A DNA stretch of 64,000 nucleotides from Spartobacteria bacterium. GTDB taxonomy: Bacteria > Verrucomicrobiota > Verrucomicrobiia > Chthoniobacterales > Chthoniobacteraceae. The DNA lies in assembly GCA_021324825.1 (NCBI GenBank), contig JAJPII010000015.1:62001-126000 (forward strand). The letters run 5' to 3'. The position numbers and the translations under genes are program-made. The notes beneath the pieces are model-generated. The model ran no database searches, was not told the origin of the DNA, and saw only the letters and a program-made list of their open reading frames with translations. Positions 17,661 to 27,361 of this stretch are shown piece by piece; positions within the stretch are counted from its first letter, which is position 1; every line of letters starts with the position of its first letter.

Positions 17661-18950
17661 TTAGAAGGCAAGCGTCGTCCGGAGGCCGAGGACCGCGGCG
17701 TTGCGCGCGCCTTGCGCTCCGCCCGGGGTCAGGATGAATTGCAGGTCGGGCTGGACGTTCCACCACGGCTTTATCTGGGCTTTGTAGGTCAGTTCGATGA
17801 CTGTCTCGCTCGAAACCGCCGGTTCGCCCTCCAACTGTTCCGCGGCGGAGAAGTCTCCGCTCACCCATGACCGCGAAAAGCCGACGCCCGCGATGTCCGA
17901 CTCGCGACCCGGCACGAACCCCGTGAAGTTCACTCCCGCGTCGAGATACCCGTCGACGAAGCTGTAACGGCGCGGGGCGAATCCTCCGCGGACGAAGAGT
18001 TCGATCTTCCGGTCGGCCTGCTTGTAGATTTCCTGGTCGGCTATGCCGTAGAGCGCATACACCGAGCCGTGCTTGGAGAGCGGCCCCTCGTCGAGGTCGT
18101 GCTCGGCTTGCGAGCGCCAGGTTGTGTAATCGCCCTGCTGGATGAAGCCGCCCAGTTTATACGAACCGACGAGGCCGCGGTCGTTTGGGGATTGGTTCAC
18201 GAGGTAGGCCGCCTCCGCCACGAAGAGCGGCCCCGTGTTGATGTCGAAGTACGCGCCGTGCTTGTTGTCCTGGATGGGGTTCGAATTCATGCCGAAGAAG
18301 GCCGCCTTCAAGTCGAAAGCCGATGTCGGGGCGACATCGAGCCGTACGCCGGGGCTGGCGACCGGATAAATCGGGGCGTTGGCGACATTCACCGCGACGA
18401 GATTGAAGGCTCCGAAGGTGCTGTTGATGAAGAGGCTCGAGGCCTGGCTGCCGAAGAATTCAGTATCCGCGGCGAGGAGGCCGGCGCGCAAGGTGGCGCG
18501 TTTCAGCCAGAAACCTTGTTGAAGCCATAGCTCCTGGAGCCGGAACGTGTTGTAGCCGGAAAGGTTGCTCGTGTTGCTGAAGTCCCCGACATAGCGGGCC
18601 GAAAGGCCCGGGCCGTAGATGTAGAGGATGTTGGTGTGGAAGACGGCGTCTTTCCAGAAACCGGTCAGCCGTTCGAGGTTCACATCCAGCGCCGCGCCCA
18701 GGAGGCCGTCGGCGATGACGCCCTGCCTGGCGCCGCCCCAGTTGCCGAAGACCTCGCCTTCGTACGTAAGCCCGAGGTTGAAGCCCCTGTCGGTTAGCGC
18801 GCTCTGGAAATCGCTCCAGTGTTCATCCAGCGCGGATTGTGGCCCGGGAGCGGCCAGGCCTTCGGGTTGCGCGGAGGCGTAATCCGGCGGAGCGGCCGGC
18901 GAACGGGCTAGTAATAGGCAGAATATGGGCGCAATGAGGGCGTATTTCAT
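17661..18950 (-). CDS. OprB-family carbohydrate-selective porin
   Basis: 429 residues with a cleavable signal ('MKYALIAPIFCLLLARSP') and an outer-membrane beta-barrel rich in aromatic/Gly strands. Features typical of OprB are 'LGLTYEGEVFGNWGGARQG', 'YIYGPGLSARYVGDFSNTSNL', 'GFAPRRYSFVDGYLDAGVNF' and a C-terminus ending in Phe ('GLRTTLAF'). It probably lets sugars diffuse across the outer membrane. It is 22 bases downstream of the FTR1 permease on the same strand, so co-transcription with iron-uptake genes is possible. Confidence 0.9.
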   Translation of the reverse strand: MKYALIAPIFCLLLARSPAAPPDYASAQPEGLAAPGPQSALDEHWSDFQSALTDRGFNLGLTYEGEVFGNWGGARQGVIADGLLGAALDVNLERLTGFWKDAVFHTNILYIYGPGLSARYVGDFSNTSNLSGYNTFRLQELWLQQGFWLKRATLRAGLLAADTEFFGSQASSLFINSTFGAFNLVAVNVANAPIYPVASPGVRLDVAPTSAFDLKAAFFGMNSNPIQDNKHGAYFDINTGPLFVAEAAYLVNQSPNDRGLVGSYKLGGFIQQGDYTTWRSQAEHDLDEGPLSKHGSVYALYGIADQEIYKQADRKIELFVRGGFAPRRYSFVDGYLDAGVNFTGFVPGRESDIAGVGFSRSWVSGDFSAAEQLEGEPAVSSETVIELTYKAQIKPWWNVQPDLQFILTPGGAQGARNAAVLGLRTTLAF

Positions 18951-18972
18951 AGGTATGGGAGCGGGCGCCGCG

Positions 18973-21246
18973 TCAGGCGGCGGCTGGTTGAAGGGACTTT
19001 TCCCTGCGTTGTTTTAGGGGCGGCGGCTCGACCCGGACGGAATGGAAACGGACCCAGAGCCACGCGCCGCCGACATAGACGAGCGCGAGAGGCGGCAGAA
19101 GCAGCCCCTCGACCGAGGGGTAAAGCCCGAACCATTGTCCCGCCCACGCCGGAATGTGCAGCCATGCGACCGGGTGAATCGGCAGCCAGGCCACGGTCTG
19201 GAACAGCCGGACGGTCGAGCCGACGAAGGTGACCATGATCGAAACGACGAGCAACCCCGTGACCACGAGCAGTTTGCGGTAGGGCAGTTTGGCTCCGAAC
19301 CGGAAGATGGCGAGGCCGAGCAAGCCGATGAAGAGCGCCGCGGCCGAGACGCCGATGACGACCGGCCAGCTGCTTCCTTCCAGAAGCAGCGACTGCAGGA
19401 AGAGCGTCGTCTCGAACCCCTCGCGATACACGGTGAGGAAACCGACTCCGAGCAGCGCGAGCCATTCCAGGCGGGCGGGGACATCCGCCTTCGAGAGGGA
19501 GCGGAGTTTCGCGTTCCAGCCGACCCAGTAGATTTTGTGGAAGAACCAGTTCGTCACCATGAAGAGGATGATCACCGCGAGGATGGAGACCACGGCTTCC
19601 AGTTTCTCCCCGTAGCGGGCCAGCGATTGGATGAGCGTCTTGGAAAGCCAGAACGTGACGCCGGTGGCTGCGAGCGCGAGCCATGCCCCGGAGCCGACCC
19701 AGCGCCGTGAGGCCTGGTGCGAACCGCCGCGCAGGCCCGCCAGCAAAGCGGCGAGGACGACGACGGCTTCAAGGCCTTCGCGGGAGACGATGGTGAACGC
19801 GGTGAAGGAAACCGTGGCGGGCGAGATGGAGACGCGCAGCAGGCTTACCGATTGTTCCAAAGATTGCAGCGCGCGCTGGTAGCCGGCGGAGAGTTCCTCC
19901 ATCGTCGCGCGGCTGTCGAGCAGCGCCTTTATGCCCGGCTCGTTCTGGTCGCCGTCCAGGAAAGCGCGTTCCGTCTTGCGGCCAAGGTCCGGGTTGCGCG
20001 GAAGAACGCGCGCCTCGATCTCGGAATCGAACGATGTGTAGGCGTCCAGCCGCAACGACTCCGCCTCCCGCCAATGGCCGGCCCGCGCGGCCGCCAGCGA
20101 ATTCATGAGCGCGGAGCGGACCTCGAGCGCCGTCTCCTCGACTACCTGCCCTTTGGCTCCGGCGCGCCGGGCGCTGAGGCCGAAGCGGCCTTCCAGTATG
20201 GCCGCGACTTCGCGGGTGTTCGCTTCGACGGCGTTTTGCGGCTCGATCCGCCCGATCCGCTTCTCCAGGGAAGCCAGCTTTTCCGCCAGTTCGGCGTGGA
20301 ACTTCTCGTAAGCGTCGTGATGATCCCGCCGCCACACCGGCCCGAGTTCGTTGACAAGCCCTTGCGCCTGCTGGGTGAATTGCACCGCCTCCCCGTGTTC
20401 CAGCGGGATGATGATCTTCCCCTCCTGGACGCCGTTGCGGTATTCCTTCGGGATGAGCTCGACGAACCGGGCGAGCAGGCGTTCCAGCCGGTCGACGTCG
20501 GCGGTCGAGAGGAGATTGGGGAGGGTGGCTTCCACGCTTTCGCGCCAGGCGGCGAGGGCCGCGCCGGCTTCGGGCGAGTCGTAAGGGGCGTTCAGCGCCG
20601 GGAGGGGGATTTCCTTTTGCGGAACGGCCAGCCCCGCGGCTTGCAGCAAGGGCGCCGGGAAACGGGCCAGCGTCCGGATTTCCGAAAGGTTGGCGCGCAC
20701 GCAGGCGGCGTTCGCGTCGCCCCGGGCCGCGATGCGCTGGAAGCGGTCCATCAATTGCCGCGTCCGGGTCGCCTGCCAGCCGATGTATTCTTTCGCCAGC
20801 GCCTCGGTTACGTCCGGTTGGCGGACCTCCTGTTGTTGCAGCAGGATTCCCCCGTCATCCGCGTTGGCGAACTTCGGCAGGGTGATGAGGACGCGCCATC
20901 CCTGCGCCTCCGCGGGATGCCCTGCTCTCTGCTCGCGCAGCATCTCCAGCGCCGCGAGGTGTTGCAGAAGGCTGCGGCTCTCGCCGATCCTCGCCGCGGC
21001 GTCGTCCAGAGGGATGTCCGTCACGGCCAGCGCGTGGGAGGCGCCATCGCCCGCGTCGGCGTCGATCGCCCGCCAGGCGGCGTTCAGTTGCCGGACGGCG
21101 GCGGGATCGAGATCGCCTTCATAAATGTCGAGCAGCGCGCTGTCGAGCTTCTGCTGGAGAAGGTGGAAGTCGTCCGCCATGTCAGCCTTCGCCCGCGGAC
21201 AGACGGCAAGCGCCGCCGCGGCAAGACAGAGAAAAATCCGTTTCAT
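18973..21246 (-). CDS. FTR1-family iron permease with large periplasmic N-terminal domain
   Basis: 757 residues. It begins with a signal peptide (to about residue 21), followed by a ~450-residue helical periplasmic domain. From about residue 475 come seven or so transmembrane helices with both iron-permease motifs: REGLE at residue 489 and REGFE at 608. FTR1/EfeU proteins move ferric iron through REXXE sites. The C-terminus ends in a basic tail. The next gene upstream on the same strand is an EfeO-like protein, 4 bases away, so the pair should act together. Confidence 0.9.
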   Translation of the reverse strand: MKRIFLCLAAAALAVCPRAKADMADDFHLLQQKLDSALLDIYEGDLDPAAVRQLNAAWRAIDADAGDGASHALAVTDIPLDDAAARIGESRSLLQHLAALEMLREQRAGHPAEAQGWRVLITLPKFANADDGGILLQQQEVRQPDVTEALAKEYIGWQATRTRQLMDRFQRIAARGDANAACVRANLSEIRTLARFPAPLLQAAGLAVPQKEIPLPALNAPYDSPEAGAALAAWRESVEATLPNLLSTADVDRLERLLARFVELIPKEYRNGVQEGKIIIPLEHGEAVQFTQQAQGLVNELGPVWRRDHHDAYEKFHAELAEKLASLEKRIGRIEPQNAVEANTREVAAILEGRFGLSARRAGAKGQVVEETALEVRSALMNSLAAARAGHWREAESLRLDAYTSFDSEIEARVLPRNPDLGRKTERAFLDGDQNEPGIKALLDSRATMEELSAGYQRALQSLEQSVSLLRVSISPATVSFTAFTIVSREGLEAVVVLAALLAGLRGGSHQASRRWVGSGAWLALAATGVTFWLSKTLIQSLARYGEKLEAVVSILAVIILFMVTNWFFHKIYWVGWNAKLRSLSKADVPARLEWLALLGVGFLTVYREGFETTLFLQSLLLEGSSWPVVIGVSAAALFIGLLGLAIFRFGAKLPYRKLLVVTGLLVVSIMVTFVGSTVRLFQTVAWLPIHPVAWLHIPAWAGQWFGLYPSVEGLLLPPLALVYVGGAWLWVRFHSVRVEPPPLKQRREKSLQPAAA

Positions 21247-21250
21247 TGTT

Positions 21251-22315
21251 CTAAACCAGGATTGGTTTTGGCGGCAGTTTCAGGCCGAGGATCGCCGCGG
21301 CCTGCTTCAGTTGCGGGGCGAGCTGGTCGCTCATCGTCTTGGCCTGGTTGCCCATTTCCTCGATCTCCAGTTTCGACAGTTTGCGGTGCGCGGCGCGCAT
21401 CTTCTGGTCCCGCCGGTCGCTCTCGTCGATGAAGGCCATGATTTTCTCGTATTCGCTCTTCAACTGCCCGGCCAGCGCGGGGTCTTTTTTCCGCAGGGTG
21501 GGATCGATGGCGTTGTAGACGAGTCGCAGGCTTCCCATGATGCCGCGCATGTCCTTCACCCGGCTTTCCGAGATGTAGGCGAAGGGGTTGTCGCCGTAGA
21601 GGGATTCCTCCAGGTCGTTGAAGTAGCCGTTGAAAGTCGGCGTCATCCACACGAGCGCCCCGACGCATTGGTCGAGCGTCGGCTGCCATCTCTTGCTGGC
21701 GGCGAGAAATTTGTCCGCCTCCCGGGCGCAATCCTTCGCGGAGGCGGAGAGGACGTCCGCCCGGGGCAGCGCGCCGATGCCGTGCAGCTTGGCGGAGGCC
21801 CCGGCGTTCAGCGGCTTGACGAATTTGCGCTCGGCCCCGTAAAGACACGCCTCGATGACGTAATGGAAAAGATTGCCGTTGCGGTCGATGATGACCCGGC
21901 CGTCCGGCGTCTTGAGCGTGACCGGCGCGGCGGGGTTGTCCGTGGACGCCTGCGACAGCGGAACGCCCGAATCGAAATAGATGTCGAACTCGACCAGGTC
22001 CTTCACCCCGGCGGCGATGCCTTCCACCGTCTCGTAGCCGTTCATGTGGAGATTCAGGTAATCGCCCTGCATCCTCGCCACGAGCGAGGTGAGGGCCGAA
22101 CCGTTCGCGAGCGCCGCCTGGTTGTAATCGCCGCCCGCGGCGTCGATCATTTTTTGATAAGCCGCGGCGTTCGCCTCGTAATCGTGGGCGGCGGCGTCCA
22201 CCTTCACGACCTGGGCGACCAGGAAAGACTTGACGGCTTGCAGGCCTGTTGTTTCCGCGTGGGCGGGGCCGGCGGACATGGCGGCCAGCGCAAGGCCGGC
22301 GAGAATTCGTTTCAT
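21251..22315 (-). CDS. EfeO/imelysin-like periplasmic protein
   Basis: 354 residues, signal peptide 'MKRILAGLALAAMSAGPAHA'. The C-terminal half ('SRVKDMRGIMGSLRLVYNAI' then 'DPTLRKKDPALAGQLKSEYE') follows the EfeO/imelysin (peptidase M75-like) pattern. In EfeO the protein binds or passes iron to the EfeU permease. 'FHYVIEACLYG' is close to, but not the same as, the HxxE site of the family, so metal binding should be checked. It lacks the cupredoxin domain of E. coli EfeO. Directly upstream of the FTR1 gene. Confidence 0.7.
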   Translation of the reverse strand: MKRILAGLALAAMSAGPAHAETTGLQAVKSFLVAQVVKVDAAAHDYEANAAAYQKMIDAAGGDYNQAALANGSALTSLVARMQGDYLNLHMNGYETVEGIAAGVKDLVEFDIYFDSGVPLSQASTDNPAAPVTLKTPDGRVIIDRNGNLFHYVIEACLYGAERKFVKPLNAGASAKLHGIGALPRADVLSASAKDCAREADKFLAASKRWQPTLDQCVGALVWMTPTFNGYFNDLEESLYGDNPFAYISESRVKDMRGIMGSLRLVYNAIDPTLRKKDPALAGQLKSEYEKIMAFIDESDRRDQKMRAAHRKLSKLEIEEMGNQAKTMSDQLAPQLKQAAAILGLKLPPKPILV

Positions 22316-22519
22316 AATCACGAGGTCACCTTCGCCGGATTCCAAAAACCGCGCATCCTTCGGATTGCTCTCGGTCAACTCCGAATTGTGCCGGGCGTTT
22401 TGTCCATTGTCAGCGGCGGGAACATCGCTTATTGGAAAGTCAATCCTGTTTTGAAAGCAAACGCCGATAGCGCCGAAGTCGCCGCCAAACCGCCGGATGC
22501 GCGCGAAGGCGGCGCGTGG

Positions 22520-23446
22520 ATGCACATCCGCGGCACCTGGAACCCGCTCCACGGCAGCTTTTTTCACGAGGGCCTCAGCGTGGAGTGGCACGATTTCCAC
22601 GTGGACAGCGACATGGATTGGGGCCGCAGTTTTCATCCAGGCAGCCTCGAGATATGCCTCAACTTCTCCGGCTCCGGCGCGTTTCAGGACGGCTCCGCGG
22701 AACGCAGGCTCGGCGCGAACCAGTTCGCCATCTACACCTCGCAAAGCCGCCCGTTGCGCGCGGTGCGGAGCGCGGGCAGCATGCACCGTTTCCTGACCCT
22801 GGAACTCTCGCCGGAATTCCTGCGCGCCCATTTTGGAGACGATCTCGACAAGCTGAAACCGCCCGTGCGCCGCTTCATCGAACTCGGTGCGAAGGCCCCG
22901 CCTTACCTGGAAATAAAGCCGCTGCCCGCTTCGCTGCTGGCCGCGCGGGTGCAGTTCGTCCAGCCGCCCGTGCCCGAAGCGGCGAGAAAGACGTGGTACC
23001 TCGGGCGCGTCCTGGAGATTCTCTCCCTCACCATCTTCGTAGAGGAAGACCCGAAGGAACTCTTCTGCCACAAACACCAGCGCACGAACAGGGAGCGCGT
23101 CGAGCGCGTCCGCTACCTCGTGGAGCGCGACCTGGAGAACCCGCCGTCCCTGGAAATGCTCGCGGAGGAAGTGGGTTGCAGCACCTTCTACCTCTCGCGC
23201 ATCTTCGCGCAGGAGACGGGCGCAAGCATCCCGAAATTCCTCCGGATGAAACGGATCGAGAAGGCGGCGGAGATCATCCGCACGGGGAAGATGAACGTCA
23301 CGGAAGCGGCGATGGCCGTCGGCTATGCGAGCTTGAGCGCGTTCACCAAGGCGTTCGTCGAGCAGATCGGCTGCTGCCCGGGGTTGTATCCGCACGCGAA
23401 GATCCGCGAGCGCGTCGTCCGGCGGGTCACGAACGGGCGGGGGTGA
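22520..23446 (+). CDS. AraC-family regulator, PchR-like
   Basis: 308 residues from the ATG at 22520. The N-terminal ligand domain ('LEICLNFSGSG', 'NQFAIYTSQSRPL') resembles ferric-siderophore sensing PchR-type regulators. The C-terminal two-HTH AraC domain is clear ('LVERDLENPPSLEMLAEEVG', 'YLSRIFAQETG', 'MKRIEKAAEII', 'VTEAAMAVGYASLSAFTKAF'). It is divergent from the EfeO/FTR1 genes and probably controls them in response to iron. A TTG at 22451 would add 23 residues with coding-like composition and could be the real start. Confidence 0.88.
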   Translation: MHIRGTWNPLHGSFFHEGLSVEWHDFHVDSDMDWGRSFHPGSLEICLNFSGSGAFQDGSAERRLGANQFAIYTSQSRPLRAVRSAGSMHRFLTLELSPEFLRAHFGDDLDKLKPPVRRFIELGAKAPPYLEIKPLPASLLAARVQFVQPPVPEAARKTWYLGRVLEILSLTIFVEEDPKELFCHKHQRTNRERVERVRYLVERDLENPPSLEMLAEEVGCSTFYLSRIFAQETGASIPKFLRMKRIEKAAEIIRTGKMNVTEAAMAVGYASLSAFTKAFVEQIGCCPGLYPHAKIRERVVRRVTNGRG

Positions 23447-23458
23447 GAGGGGGGGGGG

Positions 23459-23800
23459 TTACTCCGCCGGGCTGTTCCGGTAATGGATGACCTTCGTCTT
23501 TTCCATCGTCACCAGGCCGCCTCTTATCATGCCGTCCAGCACGGGCAGGAAGCCGTTCACCTTCTCCTCGCTGTCGACGATCTCGATGATGATGGGCAGA
23601 TCGTTGGAGAGCCGGAGAATCTTCGCGGTATGGACGCGGCTCGATTTCCCGAACCCCATCGGCCCTCTCAGCACCGTCGCGCCGGCCATGTGCATTTCGC
23701 GCGCCTTCAGAACGATGGCTTCGTAGAGCGGCTGGTGATGCCAGCGGTCGCTTTCCCCGATCAGGATTCGCAGGAGGATGGAGTCGGTCGGTATTTCCAT
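23459..23800 (-). CDS. DUF190 protein (partner of fluoride channel)
   Basis: 113 residues from the ATG at 23798-23800 (MEIPTDSILLRILIGESDRW). 'YEAIVLKAREMHMAGATVLRGPMGFG' and 'PIIIEIVDSEEKV' match the DUF190 ferredoxin-like fold, which commonly sits beside crcB. The gene is 2 bases downstream of crcB. Its precise role is unknown; a regulatory PII-like function has been proposed for the fold. Confidence 0.88.
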   Translation of the reverse strand: MEIPTDSILLRILIGESDRWHHQPLYEAIVLKAREMHMAGATVLRGPMGFGKSSRVHTAKILRLSNDLPIIIEIVDSEEKVNGFLPVLDGMIRGGLVTMEKTKVIHYRNSPAE

Positions 23801-23802
23801 AG

Positions 23803-24192
23803 CTATTTGTGATTGATCGCCACGGCGGCGACGTGCCCCAGCCATACGCCCAACAAACAAAACGCCACCGAACCCAGGATGTTCAGCGCGGCCCACAGCC
23901 ATTCGCCGTCGCGCGCCAGGTTCAAAGTCTGGAGACTGAAAGAGGAAAACGTCGTGTAGCCGCCGCAGATGCCGGCCATGAAGAAAATCCGAAGCCCGGG
24001 CGCGGCCAGCAAACGGCCCTCGGTATCGGAGAGCGTCGCGAACAGGCCGATGACGAAGCAGCCAGTGATGTTAACGATGAGCGTTCCGAACGGAAAGCTC
24101 TCCCCGAATTTCCCTGCCACGAGGCCGGAAACCCAAAACCTGGCCACACTGCCCAGCGCGCCACCGAGCCCTACCCAGATGTAGTTGAGCAT
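23803..24192 (-). CDS. crcB: Fluoride ion channel CrcB/Fluc
   Basis: 129 residues, four transmembrane helices. Dual-topology fluoride exporter, active as a dimer in the inner membrane. 'GGALGSVARFWVS' , 'PFGTLIVNITGCFVIG' (the conserved Asn) and 'GICGGYTTFSSFSLQ' (Na+ site and Phe box) are present. The 106 bases upstream do not show a convincing fluoride riboswitch. Confidence 0.95.
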   Translation of the reverse strand: MLNYIWVGLGGALGSVARFWVSGLVAGKFGESFPFGTLIVNITGCFVIGLFATLSDTEGRLLAAPGLRIFFMAGICGGYTTFSSFSLQTLNLARDGEWLWAALNILGSVAFCLLGVWLGHVAAVAINHK

Positions 24193-24298
24193 AAGGGAAT
24201 CAAACCATGGATAAGGCCGATTGGGAAAACGTTATTACTGGAGGTTTCGCCAGATCGTATCATGCGCTTTTCGCCCGCGCTGTCTCCGCAACGCCGTG

Positions 24299-24844
24299 TC
24301 AAATCCGGTCTTTGCGCAGGACGCCGACGTAGGGGAGGTTGCGATACTTCTCCTGGTAATCCAGGCCGTAGCCGACCACGAATTCATCCGCGATATCGAA
24401 GGCGATGTAGTCGGCCTCCACGGGCTCCGGGCGGGTCTTGATCTTGCGCAACAACACGCAGATTTGCACCGAGAGCGGGCGCGCGTCGGCGTTGAGCTTC
24501 CGCCGGATGGCGTCCAGCGTCCGCCCTGTGTCGAGGATGTCGTCCACGATGAGCACGTGCCGGTCGTCGATGTCCGGCGTCGAGACTTGGTCGAACGTGA
24601 CGCGGCCGGAGCTTTCCGTGCTTCCGTGGTAGCTGGCCACGCTGATGCAATCCAGCTTCAAAGGCAGCGGCACGCGCCGGAGCAAATCCGCGGCGAAGAC
24701 GAGGCCGCCGTTCAGCACCGCGAGGATGGTCAACTCCTTGCCCGCATACTCCGCGGTGATGCGCCGCGCCAGTTCATCCAGCCGCGCGAGGATCTCCGCC
24801 TCGCGGAAAAGAATCTTCTCGATAGCGTCCTCCAAGGCTGGCAT
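24299..24844 (-). CDS. hpt: Hypoxanthine phosphoribosyltransferase
   Basis: Purine salvage: hypoxanthine/guanine plus PRPP to IMP/GMP. 181 residues with 'ILAVLNGGLVFAADLLRR', the PRPP loop 'HVLIVDDILDTGRTLDAI' and 'ADYIAFDIADEFVVGYGLDYQEKYRNLPYVG' in overlapping strands. Normal length. Stands alone, convergent with nothing; the divergent gene at 24960 is unrelated. Confidence 0.95.
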   Translation of the reverse strand: MPALEDAIEKILFREAEILARLDELARRITAEYAGKELTILAVLNGGLVFAADLLRRVPLPLKLDCISVASYHGSTESSGRVTFDQVSTPDIDDRHVLIVDDILDTGRTLDAIRRKLNADARPLSVQICVLLRKIKTRPEPVEADYIAFDIADEFVVGYGLDYQEKYRNLPYVGVLRKDRI

Positions 24845-24959
24845 GGGGGGGAGAATAGCAGCACCGCGCGCGAAGCGGGAAGAAACAAACGCCTTGGTTT
24901 AGCCGTGGTTTCGGCTTGCGCGGGCGCGCCGGAACCCCTAATCTCCACGCATCTTTTTG

Positions 24960-25718
24960 ATGGACTCGACCAAACTCGAAAGCCAGTGGACAAATTACGC
25001 GACGGGCGCGCGGGCGCTGCGTTCGCACCGCGGTTTATGTGGTTTGGGCGGAATGATGGCAGTCGGGACCGCGGCCTTCTCGCTTCCCAGCCAGGTCGGC
25101 GCGGGCGTCGTCCATAATAACGTGGGGGCGATGATCACCTGGAACAACACCGGCGGCCAGCCCAACAGCGCCTCGCTCGGTCTGAAGGTATACGGCTCGC
25201 GCTTGAAATTCGGCGGCTATTTCTCGCAGACCGACAGCCGGTTTGGCGGCGCCAGGGTGTTGAGCGGCTCTTTTATTACAAACGGGAACGCCACCCACGG
25301 CGTGAAGGCGCTGCCCATCGGCTACTCCATCAACTCGAAGGACAACTTCAAAAGAATCCAGTCCTTCGGCTCCAAAGGCGCTCCGCTTCGCATCCGGTCG
25401 GGGTTTTCAGGTTCCCGCGGCGTGGGAACCCTTGCCAGCGGCAAGAGTTATGCCGTCGGCTTCAGGATCCAAACCAAGACTTCCGGCAATTTTGATTACG
25501 GCTTCATCACGCTCGAGGTCAACAATAACGACAATTCCAATTTTCCCAACGAACTGACGATCGCCGGCTACACCATCAACAATACGGGTGATCCGCTGAT
25601 GGCGCCGGAACCGACGGCCGGCCAGTCCATCCTCGCGATGCTCCTTCTCGCCGGCGCCGGCGGCGCGCTGAACACATGGCGCAAACGCGGTCTCCGCGCC
25701 GAAGTTCTGACGTCCTGA
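24960..25718 (+). CDS. Secreted protein with PEP-CTERM-like exosortase sorting signal
   Basis: 252 residues. An N-terminal hydrophobic signal ('LGGMMAVGTAAFSLPSQVGAG') lies behind an unusually long basic leader. The middle is Gly/Ser/Asn-rich beta sequence with no known domain ('WNNTGGQPNSASLGLKVYGS'). The end has the tripartite sorting pattern: PEPTA near residue 216, a hydrophobic helix 'ILAMLLLAGAGGAL' and a basic cluster 'WRKRGLR'. This makes it a candidate substrate of the exosortase at 40431. The start is the ATG at 24960; a TTG precedes it directly. No clear ribosome-binding site. Confidence 0.75.
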   Translation: MDSTKLESQWTNYATGARALRSHRGLCGLGGMMAVGTAAFSLPSQVGAGVVHNNVGAMITWNNTGGQPNSASLGLKVYGSRLKFGGYFSQTDSRFGGARVLSGSFITNGNATHGVKALPIGYSINSKDNFKRIQSFGSKGAPLRIRSGFSGSRGVGTLASGKSYAVGFRIQTKTSGNFDYGFITLEVNNNDNSNFPNELTIAGYTINNTGDPLMAPEPTAGQSILAMLLLAGAGGALNTWRKRGLRAEVLTS

Positions 25719-25789
25719 TGGTGAAATCGCGGTTTTCCTTGCCACGGAAAGCGCGGGGCGCTTAGACTCTCCCAAGTGAGGATTGCCGG

Positions 25790-26977
25790 ATGAATATCCA
25801 CGAGTACCAGGCGCGCGAGTTGTTCCAGAAGTTCGGCGTTCCCACCGCGAAGGGAAACGTCGCCTCCTCGCCCGAGGAAGTCGAAGCCGTCGCGAAATCC
25901 ATCGGCGCTCCCAAGCTGGTTGTGAAATCGCAGATCCACGCCGGCGGGCGCGGCAAAGGCCGGTTCGCAAACGGGTTCCAGGGCGGCGTGCATGTTTGCG
26001 GTTCCCCCGCCGAGGCGGGCGAGATCGCGTGGAAGATGCTCGGCCAGCCGTTGATCACGCACCAGACCGGGCCGGAGGGGAGGGTCGTCAACAAAGTCCT
26101 CGTCGTCGAGGCGATAGAGATCGAGAAAGAACTGTATTTCGCCATCGTCCTGGACCGCGCAAGCAGCGCGCCGATGATCATCGCCAGCACCGAGGGCGGC
26201 ATGGACATCGAGACCGTCGCCGCCTCCACCCCGGAGCGAATACTGCGCGAACCCATTCACCCGACGCTCGGCCTGCAACCGTACCAGACGCGCAAGCTCG
26301 CGAAACAACTTGGCCTGACATCCGCGCAGTTGCCCGCCGCCGGCAAGCTCTTCACCGCCATCTACAAGCTTTTCATCGCGTGCGACTGCTCCCTCCTGGA
26401 GGTCAACCCGCTCGTCGTCACAAAGGCGGGCGAAGTCATGCCGCTCGACGCCAAATTCAATTTCGACGACAACGCCCTCTTCCGCCATCCCGAGATCGTC
26501 GCCATGCGCGACGTGCTGGAGGAAGACCCGCGCGAAGTCGCCGCCTCCCGCTTCAACCTCAATTACATCGGGCTGGACGGAAACATCGCCTGTCTCGTCA
26601 ACGGAGCGGGCCTCGCCATGGCCACCATGGACATCATCAAATTCTACGGGGGCGACCCGGCGAATTTCCTCGACGTAGGCGGCGGCGCGAGCAAGGAGCA
26701 GGTCGCCGCGGCCTTCAAGATCATCCTCGGCGACAAAAAGGTGAAAGGCATCCTGGTGAACATCTTCGGCGGCATCATGCAATGCGACATCATCGCCGCG
26801 GGCATCCTCGCCGCCGTGCAGGAAACGGCGCTTGGCATCCCCCTTGTCGTCCGGCTCGAGGGTTCGAACGTCGAGCTTGGAAAAAAGATGATCCGCGAGA
26901 GCGGCCTCGCCGTCATCAGCGCCGACACCCTGGCCGATGCCGCGCAGAAAATCGTGGCCGCCGTCGAAGCCGCCTGA
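25790..26977 (+). CDS. sucC: Succinyl-CoA ligase beta subunit
   Basis: TCA-cycle substrate-level phosphorylation. 395 residues: ATP-grasp domain ('[18 protein letters not shown]', '[18 protein letters not shown]') and CoA-ligase domain ('[15 protein letters not shown]', '[19 protein letters not shown]', '[17 protein letters not shown]'). It heads a cluster with a VOC gene, sucD and gltA. Confidence 0.97.
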   Translation: MNIHEYQARELFQKFGVPTAKGNVASSPEEVEAVAKSIGAPKLVVKSQIHAGGRGKGRFANGFQGGVHVCGSPAEAGEIAWKMLGQPLITHQTGPEGRVVNKVLVVEAIEIEKELYFAIVLDRASSAPMIIASTEGGMDIETVAASTPERILREPIHPTLGLQPYQTRKLAKQLGLTSAQLPAAGKLFTAIYKLFIACDCSLLEVNPLVVTKAGEVMPLDAKFNFDDNALFRHPEIVAMRDVLEEDPREVAASRFNLNYIGLDGNIACLVNGAGLAMATMDIIKFYGGDPANFLDVGGGASKEQVAAAFKIILGDKKVKGILVNIFGGIMQCDIIAAGILAAVQETALGIPLVVRLEGSNVELGKKMIRESGLAVISADTLADAAQKIVAAVEAA

Positions 26978-26991
26978 AAGGGCTTTCCTTA

Positions 26992-27360
26992 ATGATCGGA
27001 ATTAAATCCATCGCCTTCACCTCCTACCCGGTGACGGACCTGACCCGCGCGCGCGCGTTTTATGAAGGCGTGCTTGGCCTGAAATACGAGACCGGCCGGG
27101 AAAACGACGGCATGGGCTTCGCGGAATACGAAGTCGGCGGCGGTTACTTTTCCATCCTCAATGGCGTGCCCGGCTGGAAGCCGAGCGATCACGGCCCCGC
27201 CATCGCGTTCGAAGTGGCGGACCTCGACGGGGCCGTCGCCTCGTTGCACACCGCGGGCGTCAAATTTGCCATGGAGCCATTCCCAACGCATGTCTGCCGC
27301 ATGGCGGTCATTCTCGACCCCGATGGCAACCAGGTCATCATCCACAAGCTCAATTCCTGA
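26992..27360 (+). CDS. VOC-family (glyoxalase/bleomycin-resistance fold) protein
   Basis: 122 residues, one vicinal-oxygen-chelate domain: '[25 protein letters not shown]', broken by a turn, then '[13 protein letters not shown]' and '[17 protein letters not shown]'. His and Glu positions of a metal site are only partly visible, so it may or may not be an enzyme. It sits between sucC (14-base gap) and sucD (1-base gap), in the same reading direction. Substrate unknown. Confidence 0.88.
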   Translation: MIGIKSIAFTSYPVTDLTRARAFYEGVLGLKYETGRENDGMGFAEYEVGGGYFSILNGVPGWKPSDHGPAIAFEVADLDGAVASLHTAGVKFAMEPFPTHVCRMAVILDPDGNQVIIHKLNS

Positions 27361-27361
27361 C

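Noticed and set aside
21251-23395. A 714-codon minus-strand frame extending the EfeO-like gene across the AraC-type regulator
   Set aside because: The upstream part is antisense to a clear AraC HTH domain; the signal peptide ATG at 22315 is the natural start.
24193-24298. Fluoride riboswitch upstream of crcB
   Set aside because: The conserved helices and the GGCGAU-type core could not be found in the 106-base leader.
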